This document shows positions 22,501 to 33,700 of a DNA stretch of 64,000 bases, in pieces. The notes under the pieces are model-generated. The model saw only the letters and a list, made by a program, of their open reading frames with translations, had not been told where the DNA came from and did no database searches. Numbering within the stretch: position 1 is the first letter of the stretch; every line of letters starts with the position of its first letter. Location: the NCBI GenBank assembly GCA_947579605.1, contig OX388325.1:5699572-5763571 (forward strand), in the 5' to 3' direction. The position numbers and the translations under genes are program-made. This DNA comes from Athripsodes cinereus. Taxonomy: Eukaryota > Arthropoda > Insecta > Trichoptera > Leptoceridae.

Positions 22501-24243
22501 CCAAAATGTCTAGAAACTGTTAGTTAGTGCCTCTAAGATAAGTGAAATCAAAACATTATTTCTTTATTAATTAAATTTTTTAGGTGGCAAGGATAATTTC
22601 AAGAGGAACATAAACGTGATTGATTTTGGTATCCCATACGACTTCAAAAGCATCATGCACTACTCTCCCACGGAGTTCTCTAAGAATGGAAAACCAACCA
22701 TTGTGTCTAGAGTAAGTAGAGTTACATTCTTATAGTCAAACTTCAAAAAATTTTGTTTGGTATTAAGATTTGGTTATTTGTCATAAGTATTTCCCACTAT
22801 TAAACATGGTACAAATGGTCCTTCATAGGGATATTTGAGTTTGTTGTTAGTCTAGAGCGGTGGTTCTTAACCTTTTTGGGGGTACCGAACCCCACCAGCT
22901 ACAGTATATGCATTCACCGAACCTCTCTTAATTTGAAAAATAAAATTAGATTTTTACAAATTTAAAACATGGTATATATTTATATATAAGTGTACAAAAT
23001 GAAAAAAAATATAAAAACAAAGATCAAAACATGAAACATATTAATTAATGAATTATCAGAGTATTTTTTTCTTTTTCCAACTCGCATAACTATCTTGCTT
23101 TTAAAATGATTTTCACCAAACCCCCAAGACTAACTTGTACAAAATGAAAAAAAATAAAAAAGCGAAGATCAAAACATTAAATTTTAATGGTGAAATCAAA
23201 ACATGAAACATGTTAATTAGTGAATTATCGGAGTATTTTTTTCTTTTTCCAACTCGCAAAAATTTCTTGCTTTTAAAATGATTTTCACCGAACCCCAAAG
23301 ACTGACTCACCAAACCCCTGGGGTTCGATCGAACCCACGTTAAGAACCACTGGTCTAGAGGTAGAATCTCAGCCTCATGCACAAGAGATCCCAGGTGCCG
23401 GCAAACTTCACTTTCACAACACAAGCTTTTAGTTTACTGTGAAAGGTGTATAAGGTTGAATTTTGGTTTATAACATAAACTCGGATACATCTTTTAAAAA
23501 AGGTTAAATATTTAGTTGGTTGGTTTGGGTTAGTTGGAAGACATCGCATTTTAGCGATAAACTCGCCCTCTGTACATTGAATTGTATAACTGATATTTTT
23601 ATGACACTGTTTTATTATGTAATATCCAATGTACAGTGAAGAATAAAATAAATAAATAAAATATATCCGAAAAATTAAATATATGCAAAGCCTTTGATTT
23701 TTTTCGTATTAAACTAAGTAACTGCACTTACATTAGTGTATTACGTGTGAGATGTATCACCATAGGTGTGATATAATCTGAAGCTAAGCCTTACTTGCAG
23801 AGTATAAGGCGTCCCAATGCTTACAAATCGACTCTGGCTGGCTTATGCGCTTTACACTATGGTAACATTCACAAATTTCACCTTTTCTCTCTTACGCTTC
23901 TCTCATATTAATCCCTTCAGAGCAGGTGACTACACTCATCGCTGAAAAGTGGCTTAGTTCAGCCAACCATACTTACTAGGAATCGAACCCAGCACCTCTG
24001 TGTTACGAGTCAAGTACTCTAACCGCTAGGCCACAGAGGTGTGCGGATAGGTTGAGAGTATGTAGGCAGTATTATATTATAGTAATTGTAATAGTTAGTT
24101 ACAAGCATTTTAAAATTTTTATAAATAATAATTTATTGTAATATGTGTTTAAATTGTTTCAGATGAAGAATACAACCATATCAGATAATACTTCATTGAG
24201 TAAAGGAGATATCGCAAAGATACGCAAAATGTATTCCTGTTGA
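16433..24243 (+). CDS. Secreted astacin-family zinc metalloprotease (6 exons)
   Basis: Joined exons 16433-16571, 18480-18662, 20192-20301, 21241-21433, 22584-22711 and 24163-24243 give 277 codons; every junction is GT-AG and in phase. Residues 1-25 are a hydrophobic signal peptide. The propeptide holds FEGD (57-60), whose Asp is the 'aspartate switch' that caps the zinc in astacin zymogens. The catalytic domain starts near RWPKKTVPFTF and has HELLHTLGFLH (178-188), the zinc-binding HExxHxxGxxH with catalytic Glu179, and the Met-turn SIMHY (231-235) with the zinc-facing Tyr. Four cysteines (127, 149, 170, 277) fit the two standard disulfides. The protein is single-domain: no CUB, EGF or ShK. 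Predicted to be secreted and to cut proteins outside the cell; the substrate is unknown. Odd: the residue after the third His is Met, where Glu is usual. An alternative start is the ATG at 16448, directly after a possible splice acceptor. Confidence 0.92.
16796..16900 (-). repeat. SINE-1 3' fragment
   Basis: Matches the tail half of SINE-1 (AATCTTGTATTATGGGTA), without the tRNA-like head. Lies in astacin intron 1. Confidence 0.65.
17040..17444. repeat. Perfect or near-perfect 81-bp tandem repeat, 5 copies
   Basis: CCTCCTTGACATATTCATGC recurs at 17040, 17121, 17202, 17283 and 17364, exactly 81 bp apart. I saw no difference between copies. Each unit carries TTTATTTGCAG, a possible cryptic splice acceptor, inside astacin intron 1. 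Confidence 0.95.
17642..18112 (-). pseudogene. Non-LTR retrotransposon C-terminal domain fragment
   Basis: The minus strand encodes HHNRPDLVLHDKRKYKITYL, then IDIAVPNTHN, EKIRKYTELAGEIKNIW and SATGVTPKSL. This order (RPD...K...IDIAVP...EI..W...GATG) is a recurrent C-terminal domain of LINE polyproteins, perhaps an endonuclease of PD-(D/E)XK type. Copies at 21850-22262 and 50430-50670 share it. Confidence 0.65.
18240..18300 (+). repeat. Retroposon tail with (AAAT)n
   Basis: TAAAAGGCTCACGCCGTATA followed by AAATAAATAAATAAAT, like the 3' end of an interspersed repeat. Confidence 0.4.
18318..18420 (-). repeat. SINE-3 fragment
   Basis: TGCCACCCATCTTGAATGTC and CCCCACTTGTG are the reversed SINE-3 landmarks. 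Confidence 0.65.
18480..18662 (+). CDS. Astacin coding exon 2
   Basis: Propeptide with FEGD and the start of the catalytic domain (TSRWPKKTVPFTF). Acceptor TTTATGCAG, donor GTAAGT. A SINE-1 copy begins about 10 bp after the donor. Confidence 0.9.
18673..18903 (+). repeat. SINE-1, tRNA-derived, full copy
   Basis: The head has a B-box (GGTTCGATTC at 18728-18737) and an A-box-like GTGTGGCGCGGAGGCTAACG, so an internal pol III promoter is likely. The body runs to AGCTCGATCTGTGTGAATAG. It is closely matched by the minus copy at 60421-60647. Lies in astacin intron 2, just after the exon 2 donor. Confidence 0.85.
18904..19195 (-). pseudogene. LINE 3' coding fragment (RTE-like tail)
   Basis: The minus strand reads LRYFEHIARREHDNLKKVIM, then GRGRVPIRWSDQIKEA and a tail through WRQMV. 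The same plan (G/E-H-I-x-R...GRP...RW.DQI) ends the RTE-like LINEs here, but this is a separate family. Confidence 0.65.
19200..19262. repeat. Fragment of the AACCACTCTAGATT palindrome family
   Basis: Matches the terminal arm of the large palindrome at 29417-29928. Confidence 0.55.
19294..19941. mobile_element. Inverted-repeat element enclosing a LINE end
   Basis: Left arm (AAATAAAAACAAAAAACTTT, then TTTTACTATGTACTTTTATT) is repeated inverted at 19880-19941, about 60 bp per arm with a few differences. Confidence 0.65.
19508..19800 (-). pseudogene. Jockey/R1-like LINE C-terminal fragment
   Basis: The minus strand encodes MRFNHHRLESHLFKLDLASI, then DCECG, QTLDHIFFACP, the Cys-Cys-His-Cys tail found after the RT/RNase H region of many LINEs. 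Upstream parts are missing. Confidence 0.7.
20192..20301 (+). CDS. Astacin coding exon 3
   Basis: Encodes AMDKIEEKTCVKFRPK, the first conserved Cys region. Acceptor TTTATAG, donor GTAAGT, ending in phase 0. Confidence 0.9.
20455..20833 (+). pseudogene. CR1-like LINE 3' end with 3' stem-loop
   Basis: Coding remnant NRACKSNFYERAFGVVGPVM then WNRLPVPLRL resembles the F..R....WN.LP..LR tail of CR1/L2-type LINEs. It is followed by GACGCCCTTGAGACAGTCTA, the pairing GCGTC, and an (ATC)n tail. The hairpin is shared with the elements at 11770-12165 and 24627-25025. Confidence 0.7.
21045..21190 (+). mobile_element. Hairpin element H, copy 1, 12-bp target duplication
   Basis: Flanked by GAGATATTGACA on both sides (21033-21044 and 21191-21202). 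The leader ATGTATGATCTTAGACTTTC ... GGCGTCA is followed by a near-perfect hairpin with arms AGTAAGAATATTCATTTCCG...GTAGGGTA and a ~16-nt loop containing GACCCAACG. It lies in astacin intron 3, ending about 50 bp before exon 4. No coding capacity. Confidence 0.85.
21241..21433 (+). CDS. Astacin coding exon 4 (zinc site)
   Basis: Contains the HELLHTLGFLH zinc motif and two of the four cysteines. Acceptor ATACTTTCAG, donor GTAAAA. A hairpin element ends about 50 bp upstream. Confidence 0.93.
21481..21835 (-). repeat. Retroposed LINE-like 3' end with (AAAT)n tail
   Basis: The minus strand ends in AAATAAATAAATAAAC. Upstream, a decayed DVFSDSLTGFRKCVAANFN resembles a LINE C-terminus. Confidence 0.45.
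21850..22262 (-). pseudogene. Non-LTR C-terminal domain fragment, second copy
   Basis: The same sequence as 17642-17900 (ATGACTAAAGG, GGGGTAACTCCGAAA, CCAGCATTAGAC landmarks), split at 21987-22097 by hairpin element H copy 2. Confidence 0.7.
21987..22097 (+). mobile_element. Hairpin element H, copy 2, loop inverted
   Basis: The leader ATGATCTTAGGCTTTCACGG ... GGCGTCA matches copy 1. One arm is partly deleted, and the loop (AACGTTGGGTCACAGACTAC) is the reverse complement of the loop of copy 1. Flanked by ACTTGTAATATTGT (21973-21986 and 22098-22111); because the element itself ends in ACT, the true duplication is 11-14 bp. Confidence 0.8.
22584..22711 (+). CDS. Astacin coding exon 5 (Met-turn)
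   Basis: Contains SIMHYSPTEFS. Acceptor TTTTTTAG, donor GTAAGT. Confidence 0.93.
22835..23520 (+). repeat. SINE-2 copy split by a hAT element
   Basis: GTCTAGAGGTAGAATCTCAG resumes after the insertion and continues through the SINE-2 body (AAGCTTTTAGTTTACTGTGA) to an A-rich end. The left piece is only the first few bases of the head. Confidence 0.65.
22858..23352. mobile_element. hAT-like element, 495 bp, inside SINE-2
   Basis: Ends CGGTGGTTCTTAACC and GTTAAGAACCACTG. Perfect 8-bp duplication GTCTAGAG (22850-22857 and 23353-23360). The interior contains a tandem duplication of ~140 bp with the landmark TTTTTTTCTTTTTCCAACTC. Confidence 0.88.
23550..23665 (+). repeat. SINE-3 3' half
   Basis: GCGATAAACTCGCCCTCTGT to AATAAATAAATAAAAT. 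Confidence 0.7.
23740..24050 (-). repeat. SINE-4, tRNA-derived
   Basis: The head on the minus strand (CTGTGGCCTAGCGGTTAGAG, then GGGTTCGATTCC) has clear A- and B-box matches. A unique body follows. Lies in the last astacin intron, antisense to the gene. Confidence 0.75.
24163..24243 (+). CDS. Astacin coding exon 6
   Basis: Encodes the C-terminal SKGDIAKIRKMYSC and the stop TGA. Acceptor TTGTTTCAG. The final Cys is the family's usual last residue of the domain. Confidence 0.93.
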   Translation: MKNTTISDNTSLSKGDIAKIRKMYSC

Positions 24244-24256
24244 AGAACCTTACAGT

Positions 24257-24465
24257 CCTGTGGCCTGAGTCAATAACACACTTTCACGTCACGTTCCCGC
24301 TCCGTTAACGTTCGAGTATAGACGAAGTTGCAAGGAAGTGTCAATTTCGTTGCTAAGATACACAATAGTTCCGAAAATTAACACTTTGGCGCAACATCGT
24401 CTGCACCCGAACGCTAACGGAGCGGGAACGTGACGTCAAAGTGTGGTATTGACTCAGGCCTCTGG
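24257..24465. mobile_element. Hairpin MITE in the astacin 3' UTR
   Basis: GGCCTGAGTCAATAACACAC ... and its inverted copy ending TTGACTCAGGCC; the arms also share CCGCTCCGTTAACGTTCG. A diverged copy lies at 40097-40303 inside a LINE. It begins 14 bp after the astacin stop codon, so the transcript would carry a long stem-loop if the poly(A) site is downstream. Confidence 0.8.
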
Positions 24466-24626
24466 ACCAGCCAGTTCCATGGATTAAAGATTTAAGTTTA
24501 TAAAGAACAAAAAAATTGTCTATTAAGTAATATTATTCTTTTCAACTTTTCAAAACAATTTTTTAAATATTTATTATTACCATACTCAACCTTTTTTTCT
24601 TCAGGCCGAATGCATGTATTTCATAT

Positions 24627-25025
24627 ATAGTCGGTCGGTGGATGGCGCTGGTAGTAGCTGCCTGAAACCTCTGATGTCTCATTTTTCAAAATTAAATAAT
24701 CTTATAATTGTTCAAATAAAAAAATATTATACATTTTTTTAGTTTCAATAGTTTTATAAAGTTAAATATTTGGGTGTTATTATTAATAAACTAGTAAAAA
24801 AATTCAAATTTAAAAATGTGAATTAGTGAATAATATTTGTGACAATTAATAATATGTTCAATTAGAACTCACATAAAATTCTCGCATTTTAGTCAAATTT
24901 GTGACAATCACAAGTGTATTCAAAATTTTATAATAGTTAAATATAATTAATAGGTGCCCTTGAGACGGTTAGAGACTGTTAAACGGCGTCAAAACAAAGT
25001 CATCCATAATCATCATCATATACGC
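24627..25025 (+). repeat. Non-autonomous LINE/SINE-like element, copy 2
   Basis: Colinear with 11770-12165, from GGTCGGTGGATGGCGCTGG to the GCCCTTGAGACGGTT stem-loop and (ATC)n tail. Confidence 0.7.
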
Positions 25026-25229
25026 AGGCCGCAACACTTTACTGGTATAGTGAAAAAAATTATGAAACCTCTCCCCCCCTCCTTTTTAAAAAAATGTACT
25101 GAGATTTTAAAAATAGAACTAAAACAGAATAATAATAGCATAGAGCTGCAGTATGAAGTACGTAAGTTTAAAAATCGCCTCATTTATCTATAATTTATTT
25201 TTAGAGTTACTTTTCTATTAATAATACTG

Positions 25230-27690
25230 AGAGGTTAAATTGTAAAGTAATAAAGCCGCAACACTGACGCATCTAACTCTGGAGTTGTCATAAAGGTTGA
25301 AATAAAATGAAAAACATTTTAAAATATCAATAACTTTATAGGCAAAATGTTGCCACAACATACAAAAATTAATGCAATGTAAAAATACAATCAAAATATT
25401 ATACATAATAAAAATAATATTATACTTTGCATATTATATTATCATTATGTTAACATTGTCAAGAAACCAAAGGAATTATTTATTCAAATCAAATATAATT
25501 TTTTAAAATGGAATATTACGAAAAGAAATGCATAGACATAGGAATAAATAGAGATAGTTGGTTTTATTGATACTTAAAATTAAATAAAATTTGATTCCCC
25601 TTATAAAAACACTAATAAAAAATGCACAAATATTATAAAATAATGGTGCTCGTCTTATAATATATAACTATTTCATATTTTTCATAAAAATACAATACAA
25701 ACAAAATGTTTAATATGACAGCACCTCAACAATAATAATTCAAATAAAGAAGATGCCATAGACAAAAATAAATCATCATCCACCATAGAAAATAGAATCA
25801 AAGTATGACACAAGATAAAAGGCTCGTGTAACTACATGTCATTTTTAACAAAATACATATATTATACTTTCTAAAAAGCAATAGAAAGAGAGAGAACGAA
25901 AAACTGAAAATATTTACAATACATATACTGAGCAAATAATATCCAAATATCATTATACATATTTATTTATTTGTTATACATATAGATCACCTCGTTCCAT
26001 AACTCAAAATCTAGTTTTTTTGGTTTACCGCGTATAGAAAGTTGTATTCTTTCAATTCCACAAAAAAAATCTATAATCATTTTTAAAAGTGGCGTAGTTT
26101 GCGAAAATACCTCAAAACTTTCACATGCCAAATTTTGGAATATTAGAATTTTAAAATATTGACTTATAGAACATGGTGATTTTTATGTCATAGGCATATA
26201 TAAGTATAGACTATTCACTGTATTTCAGAACTGAGATATTCTATCTCTTTTGTCTTCTAACAATATTCTTTATTACTATGTGAGTAAGAAACAGATAAAA
26301 AAACTTTCATAATGCAGAAAAAAATTCAAAAATAGAATGAGTGTACGAAATTGGTACAAGTATGAAATTTTTGTTAAATAGATTATGTCGTTTCTATGGT
26401 TTCCATGGATATTCTGTCAAACAGAAAAATACTTGTGCCTTATTGGTCACTCTGCAACATGTAGCTAAGTTCATACTCGTACATCTTGTACACTCTGTGT
26501 TTTCGGTATTTTAATTCACAGACAGTAAATAGTCTATACATATAATATGCTCACAGTTTATAATATTATGTACTTGAAACCTTTGAACAAGTTTATATTT
26601 AAGAATTCGTAAAAAAGTGCGTCGCCGTTAAAAACATATCCTACTTTTTGTACGCACTTTTTGTCATAGATATATCGAGATTATATTATTTTAAAAGTAT
26701 CAAGACGGCAAAAAAATGTGATGTATTAATACAAATATTCAAATTTGTTGAGGATATTGCCAGATAAAAAAATTACACGTATGTTATTTATCAAAAAGAT
26801 ATTACAAAATTGTCAAATGTGTATTTATAAACAATTAATATTTATTTATGAGTGTTAGTACCACAACGCAAGTTCGAAATATTGGAGTACTGAAGTTTTA
26901 ATGCAAGTTAGAAGTTTGGTGCGAATATTTTTCTGGGTGCAAACTGGGCGTCCCATGCTACGCACATTTATTGACAATCATTTCATTGTCACATCATACT
27001 TAATCAAAAAATGAGATACAAAATGCATTATAGTATAAAATAGTATGCAGAATCAGTTTGTAATTTATGATTAATTATTTAGAACTTCTAAATAAAATAT
27101 TTTATTGTCATTTTTTCAGTACAGACAGTTACAGTACATTCAGTACAGTCAACACATGGCACTGTGCACATATGTTGAATTTTGGATTTAAGAACGATAA
27201 TAAATTGTCAATCTGCAGTTATATTTTTCAAAAAAAGTCCATAAAAGATGCTTTATAATTAATATAAACTTGTTCAAATTTTTAATATAGTATATAATTT
27301 TCAAGCGTTTATACATATACACAATACTACACTTAAAGAAAAACAGAAAACAACACGACCAACTGCATTGAAAATAACGATTAAATATTCGATATTATTG
27401 CATGATTCAACTAACAATAGAAAATTAAGACATACATGATGGGTAGCAGCATAACCTCATCCCTAAGATGAAGTTGTTAAGTTAATTGATTCCCTTAAAC
27501 ATTTAATTTATTGTTATATACATTTGAATTTAGAATACACAATTGTGAAAAGAATGCAGTTGATCGCGTCGCGTTCTGATTGGTCAAATGTGGGTTTCAT
27601 ATTGTAGCGTTGCTATTATCCAGAATGTCCGCGTGTGGATGGTTGTTTTGGTTGTTGAAGTGTTAATAAAAGTGAAGCATTTATATGAGA
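25230..27690 (-). other. Region downstream of cytochrome b5; possible long 3' UTR
   Basis: 2.4 kb of AT-rich DNA with no coding exon seen and few recognisable repeats, unlike its surroundings. Several TTTATT (AATAAA on the minus strand) could act as poly(A) sites, for example near 25962-25976. That it is UTR is an inference from position only. Confidence 0.35.
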
Positions 27691-27691
27691 A

Positions 27692-27767
27692 TTACGCGAA
27701 TAACAATTGATAGATAATTGCTGCGAGAATGCCCAGAATCAGCGGCACCACCCAAGACCCCAGGGAA
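27692..27767 (-). CDS. Cyt-b5: Cytochrome b5 last coding exon, C-terminal anchor
   Basis: Completes a Ser codon, then a hydrophobic tail ending IYQLLFA and TAA. Acceptor GTTTGTTACAG. Confidence 0.92.
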
Positions 27768-30700
27768 CTGTAACAAACAAAACAAACACCCAGAATGTTC
27801 AAACAAAAGCAAAAATAATAAATAAATAAGTACAACATCATTGTAGAGTACTCAAATTATACACGAGAACAGTAAATTAACATATCTGTCACAAACACGT
27901 GTATAACTAAATTTTATAAGATGAAGAGGTGATTGGTAGCTGATGGTACAGTTTTGAACTCTCAATCATGAGATTTAGGGTTCAATCCCTCTCGCTACCA
28001 ATTATTTCACCTTCCAGACACAAAAGTATCTCTTACTGTGAAGATATTTGGGGCATTATTTAAGTTTATTACAAACCTAAATTCATCTTATTTAAATAAA
28101 CATAAGTCTCTATTTACTTTAAATTATCAAATTTCAGATACTATAAATGGCAATATTGAATAAAGATACTATACCACAAGTGGGGTAGCCAGCAGACTAG
28201 CTGCATATGATAAACATGCAAGCTGTCCTCTCCTTGCCAGTGTAAAATCAAGACATTCAGGATGGGTGGCAAACCTCATCGATGAATTTAAAATTTAAAA
28301 TGTCTTAATTTTTAATAAAGATCAAGAAATATTTTTCCTTTTGATTAAAAAAATTAATGTGATTTTTAATTTAGCATTTTTGGAATTTGTTAAAAAACTA
28401 GGCCATAAGAAGGTAAATTGCTTTTATTTCAAAACCAATTAAAACTAATTAACGTTGACCTTAAAATGTTCTCATTGACAAATTTAATTACAACTTGTAA
28501 CAGATATGTTGAAATAAAACTAATTACTCAGCATAGTAATGACAGGTCATAGATAAGATATAGAACAGTAGAAGAATAACCGACAAGCCATAGACAAACA
28601 CCAACTTACTTTATAAAGTTTTTATATTAGAAACAAGATGGAGACTGGAAGAACAGCTGTTTTTATAAATGAAAGAAAATTTGACAGAATATTCAAAAGT
28701 TATTCAATAAAATTTAGCAAAAACATCACTTTTACTATTTGATCTGTCACAAAGAAATCTCACGGAATAATTCAAGCACAACCTTAGTTAGCAAAGAGCG
28801 CCCTTGAGGTGGATTTTTTTCACAAAACGGCGCTTTACAAATCATCCAAATAATAATAATAAAGACATTTTTACTCTGAGGTAAATTTTCAATTGCATTT
28901 TTTGCAAAATAAATTAATATAAAATAAAGATTGAAACAAAATAAACAAAAGAATATGTTTCTTAAAGGTATTATTTATGTAGATATTTTTAAAACAGAAC
29001 TTTAAGTCATAGATAAATAATTATTAAGCTAAATTCATTTGCGCTAACGATATTATAAACATTATAAGCAAAATTCAACTGATAAAAAAAGTTGCTACAA
29101 CTAAAGCTTTAGTTTGAGCGTTGGCTACCCCACTTGTGGAAAATTCGTGGAGGTATAGAGAGATACGCTACATACACATAATTCACACAATGCAAAAACA
29201 AAATAAATATAACAATTTTAACAACATTCAAATTTAATGAATTAAAACGAATTCTTCCAGCTTCTAAAAAGGAGGCATTATTAACAGAAAAAGAAAAAAG
29301 ACACAAATATAAGAAAGTGTATAATATAAATTTCCTATGTTATGAATTTTTTGACACAATTGGATGTCAGGAACTGGATTTTACTTACTAGAAGTGTAGA
29401 AGTCAAACATATTTTGAACCACTCTAGATAAATCATTCCAATTGATCACACTCACCAATAGTCAACCTATTTGAATATAGGTATTATTAACTAGGTAGGT
29501 ATGTTGTATATGATACACATTCATATGTAAACTTTCTTATTGAGTGCATGATACAGAGTTTTGACGCTTATGAATCTACTCAAGGCTTGGTTAAGAGTAC
29601 TCTTTAAACCTAGGTAACATTCCCAATTCCTCTATATCATGCTTATCACTGGGAATGTTACCTAGGTTTAAAGAGTACTCTTAACCAAGTACCCAATTCC
29701 TCTATGTCATGCTTATCACTGGGAATGTTACCTAGGTTTAAAGAGTACTCTTAACCAAGCCTTGAGTCGATTCATAAGCATCGAAACTCTGTGTCTCATG
29801 CACTCCTTAAGGAAGTTCACATATGTATGTGTATTATAATATACAACATACATACCTAGTTAATACCTATTTAAATAGGTTGACTATCGGTGAGTGTGAT
29901 CAATTGGAATGATTAATCTAGAGTGGTTTGTAATATGATAAATAAATTTCTTTATTGTCGTTAAATCTTTTGAATTTCCAAGGTGGTTTGGATATGTTGA
30001 AGGAATGAACGATGACATTAACAGAGTTTATTAAAAATATCATTGTATTTATTCTTATGTCTTATTTATTAAAATTTTCTTTGTATTTTAATGTAATGTG
30101 TCTATGTGCCATAAACAGACTAACAAAAAATAATTGTTAAAATAGCGCAATGAGGTTTCAGCGATGAGGTTTGCCACCCATCCTGAATGTCTTGATTTTA
30201 TATTGGCACGAAGAGGACAGCTTGAATGTTTCTTACATGCAGCTGGTCTGCTGGTTACCCCACTTGTGGGATATGCCGTGATGGTATAGTAGTAGTAGTA
30301 GTAAAATAGCGCAAGACGAAATATTCTATTGACCGAGCTCAGGAAAAGGCGAGCTCCGGATTTTGGCAAGACTGGTTTTATGTTAAAAAAAACTATTATT
30401 TGTGTCTTGTACACATTATGTTAAAAGTAATAAATCCTCAAATGTTTAGTTTTTATTGAAAAAGTGAAATATTTTTTTGAGCTAGTATTTAATTACAAAT
30501 ATCGCGAATAGGATAAAGAATTCACACAACATGAACTCCATTAACAACACCAAATAATAACATCCAGACGTAATTATTATACGGTGAGGCAAAAGGCATC
30601 AAACCGCATGACTCAAACATGCCACATCATACATAACTCTTTTACACGTTGCCAAAGTCTGTGGGTACAAAGGACCAAATCATCATTTTTTTTGTTTTTT

Positions 30701-33700
30701 GTTTAGAACTTTATAATGTGTGCATATTTTCTCTTGAATTTTTATGACGTAATAAAAAACTACATTACAATAAGATGGTGAAATAACAATGACAATAATT
30801 TGGCACTTTATTTGGAAATGGAGTTTAAGGGGCCCCTTTAGCAAAAACGATAAAACATTCAATTTTCAACAAGTTTGGTACACAAACTCTCAATACTTGT
30901 TGACCCTACGAACATTTTGATTTGATAAAATATGAAAAGAAATATTAATTACCAATATCAAACTTTAACTTTAAAAAAAAACTTGGTTTTAGCTTCAGAG
31001 TATTCGTTTATAAAAAAGTATATTTCGACAAATCGAATTCAGGGGTGTGTTTGGTACATAAATGCACGAGAATCCTACAGATTTTTATACATTTTTTTTT
31101 AATATTAAGAATACTTAGATAGTAATTGCAATTATAGAACAAATAAATTCTGTTTTTTTCATGGATATTGACCGATTTGAAATATATTTATTTTGATAAA
31201 ATTTCTCATATTTTGAAACCAAAAATCACCACATGAACTCGATTTTTGTAAACTAAAAAAGTTTGCTAAAATCTATAGTATTTATATGCTTGATAGGATG
31301 AATAAAAATATACATATTTTACAAATAAATCGTATTTTGATACAACAAAGAGTACCTCAATAAATCTCGTCAGTCTGCGATTTATTTATTTTTTTAGTAA
31401 AAAACTAATATTGGTCATAAATATTTGTTTTTTTATTTTATCAAATCAATATGTTCGCAAGGGTCCACAAATTTTGGCAGTTTTTTTTATCAAATTTGTT
31501 GAAAATTTAATATTTTACCGGGCCCTTAAGATAATAAAACATAGTAATCTAAAACAGTAGCCAAATATTGATTGTATTTGTTATATATAATGAACGCCTC
31601 AAACTAAATCATAGATCTAGATATCATAAATCTAAAGCTAAAACACAATAGCTGTATATAATTCACAATACATTCACGATAGCAAGGTTGCTGTATGTGT
31701 GCCTGTGTAGCGTATAATAAATAACATTTATATGACCTTCCCAAGATAAGATATCATTGTACAGTCAAATCAAACAGAAATTATTAGATATCAAACACTC
31801 TGAGATAATATAGAGACGATTATGCTCTCACCGTGTTACCACGTACAAAATATATTAATGTATTCCAAACAGACAGAACATTGTATGGACAGAATGAAAT
31901 ATTGAATTTCAATAGAATCACCAATAGCTCACATTCACACTTATTATTATTATTCTCTTTAAAGTTACTTTGCACATCATTACAGCTTTTAGCCAATGTG
32001 ATGTGCAAAGAGCAAATGTTGTCAATAAATGGTCTATCTCTTCTTTTCTCAGTTGATATAGAAATATTAAGAAAAGTAATTAGAAATTTAATTACTATAC
32101 TTTACTATACCCTCATCTGTATCCCAAGTGGGGTAGTATTGTCTATGGTGTGGTGTGACAGTTACATTGACAGCTGTCATTTTGTTTGCAGAAGTGTTTG
32201 TTTTGATTATTTTTTTAATCCATTGAGTTTTCAGTGAGATAATTGAAGAACAAAACACCATATAGGTCTATCCTCACTTTGTATTTACTTTGCTTCTTCT
32301 ATATTCATACAATTTCTCAAACAGACACGTTGATTTCTTTTACTCTAAATATAATTTAAAATATAACAAATTAAGTATATAGTAATGGGGACCTTTCACA
32401 AAAAAAATGTTAGCTCGAAAAGTAGTATAGAAAATTAGAAAAATTATGCTTTTTATAATTTTAAATGTACATTTTTAAGGTTTTTATTACCATTTGAAAA
32501 ATCTATTTACGCACTTTGCCGCAAAACGGTCCACCAATGACGGAATAGGTATGTGGCGTCATCAAATGCTACTACGAGTCAGATGCGTGCCAAAACAACT
32601 TACTGCCAACCGACATCACAACAGGGTAATTCATTGACATGGCGTTTAAAATTTTGACAAAAAATATGAATTTTTAGAAAGAAACTAATGAATGAAAAGT
32701 TTTATTTTATCGTTTATTATTAGGATATTCGTGATCAGGTAAATGGGAAGTGAAGCATTATTATAAAGGTTTTGTAACAATTAGAGAAAAAACAGAATGT
32801 ATATTTTCCCACAAGAGATAAGCTCTTAACAGAAGTGGAACCATTTGTTAAGAGGAATTCATCTGGACGCAATTAGTATTGGCATTAGTAATGTGTTGTT
32901 CACATTTGGCGAATATTTTCAGGACACCAAAATATTGTCAGTCATTTGAACCGTGTAAACAAAATGACAGCTAGTCTGAAACTATAAAAACGATATTGTC
33001 TCAAGTTGACCACCATTCAACTTTTTTCACTGGTGAAACGATTCGCGCATGCGTAGATGTGCGTAGTGTCCTTATCTGTGGTAAAAACTTTATAACCTAT
33101 AAATTTTATAATGTTTCCTTCGTGACAGTTATTATCTTTGTTGTTGGTTTGTGGTGTTTGTTTCCTTAATTAAAAGGCGCCTTATAACCTCTACTATAAC
33201 ATTTTCAATTAATAATAAACACTTCGCAATCTCCATCTCGCCGTCCGCCATTTTGAAAACAACGTCAAAATCAAAGTACATCTGACAGATCGTATCTCTA
33301 TCGGTGGACTGTGTGAATAGGTGTGACGATCAATGGGCGTCCGACAAATTTTGTTTTTTATGCAAGCGAAATTCACCTGACGATATTTGCTAAATGTGAA
33401 CATCACTTAAGGGATTCCATTTTAATGATAAACTCCAATGAATAAGAGCTACTTAAGGTATAATTAATGCAAACATCGAATTGTTATCTTATCAAACAAA
33501 TTATAACACAGTAAATATATTGTGCTGTGCATCTCTTTCTGTTATACCACCAACCTGTTAAATGTTAACAAAGATAATTTATTATTAGTACCTTTACCAA
33601 ACACAATAATTGCAATTACCCGCAACCACACTATTGTCAAAACACGAATAAATGTGAAACTCCACTGCATCAACTCACAGAACTAATAATGTGAATGAGA

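Noticed and set aside
23975..24043. tRNA gene on the minus strand
   Set aside because: A- and B-boxes are good, but the 5' and 3' ends do not form an acceptor stem and a SINE body follows.
27935..28000. Functional tRNA gene
   Set aside because: Only 66 nt, with a poor D arm and an anticodon arm that pairs in the wrong register; more like a SINE head or pseudogene.
31820..32237. Overlapping open frames on both strands
   Set aside because: AT-rich sequence with no splice context, domain or similarity to other parts of the window.
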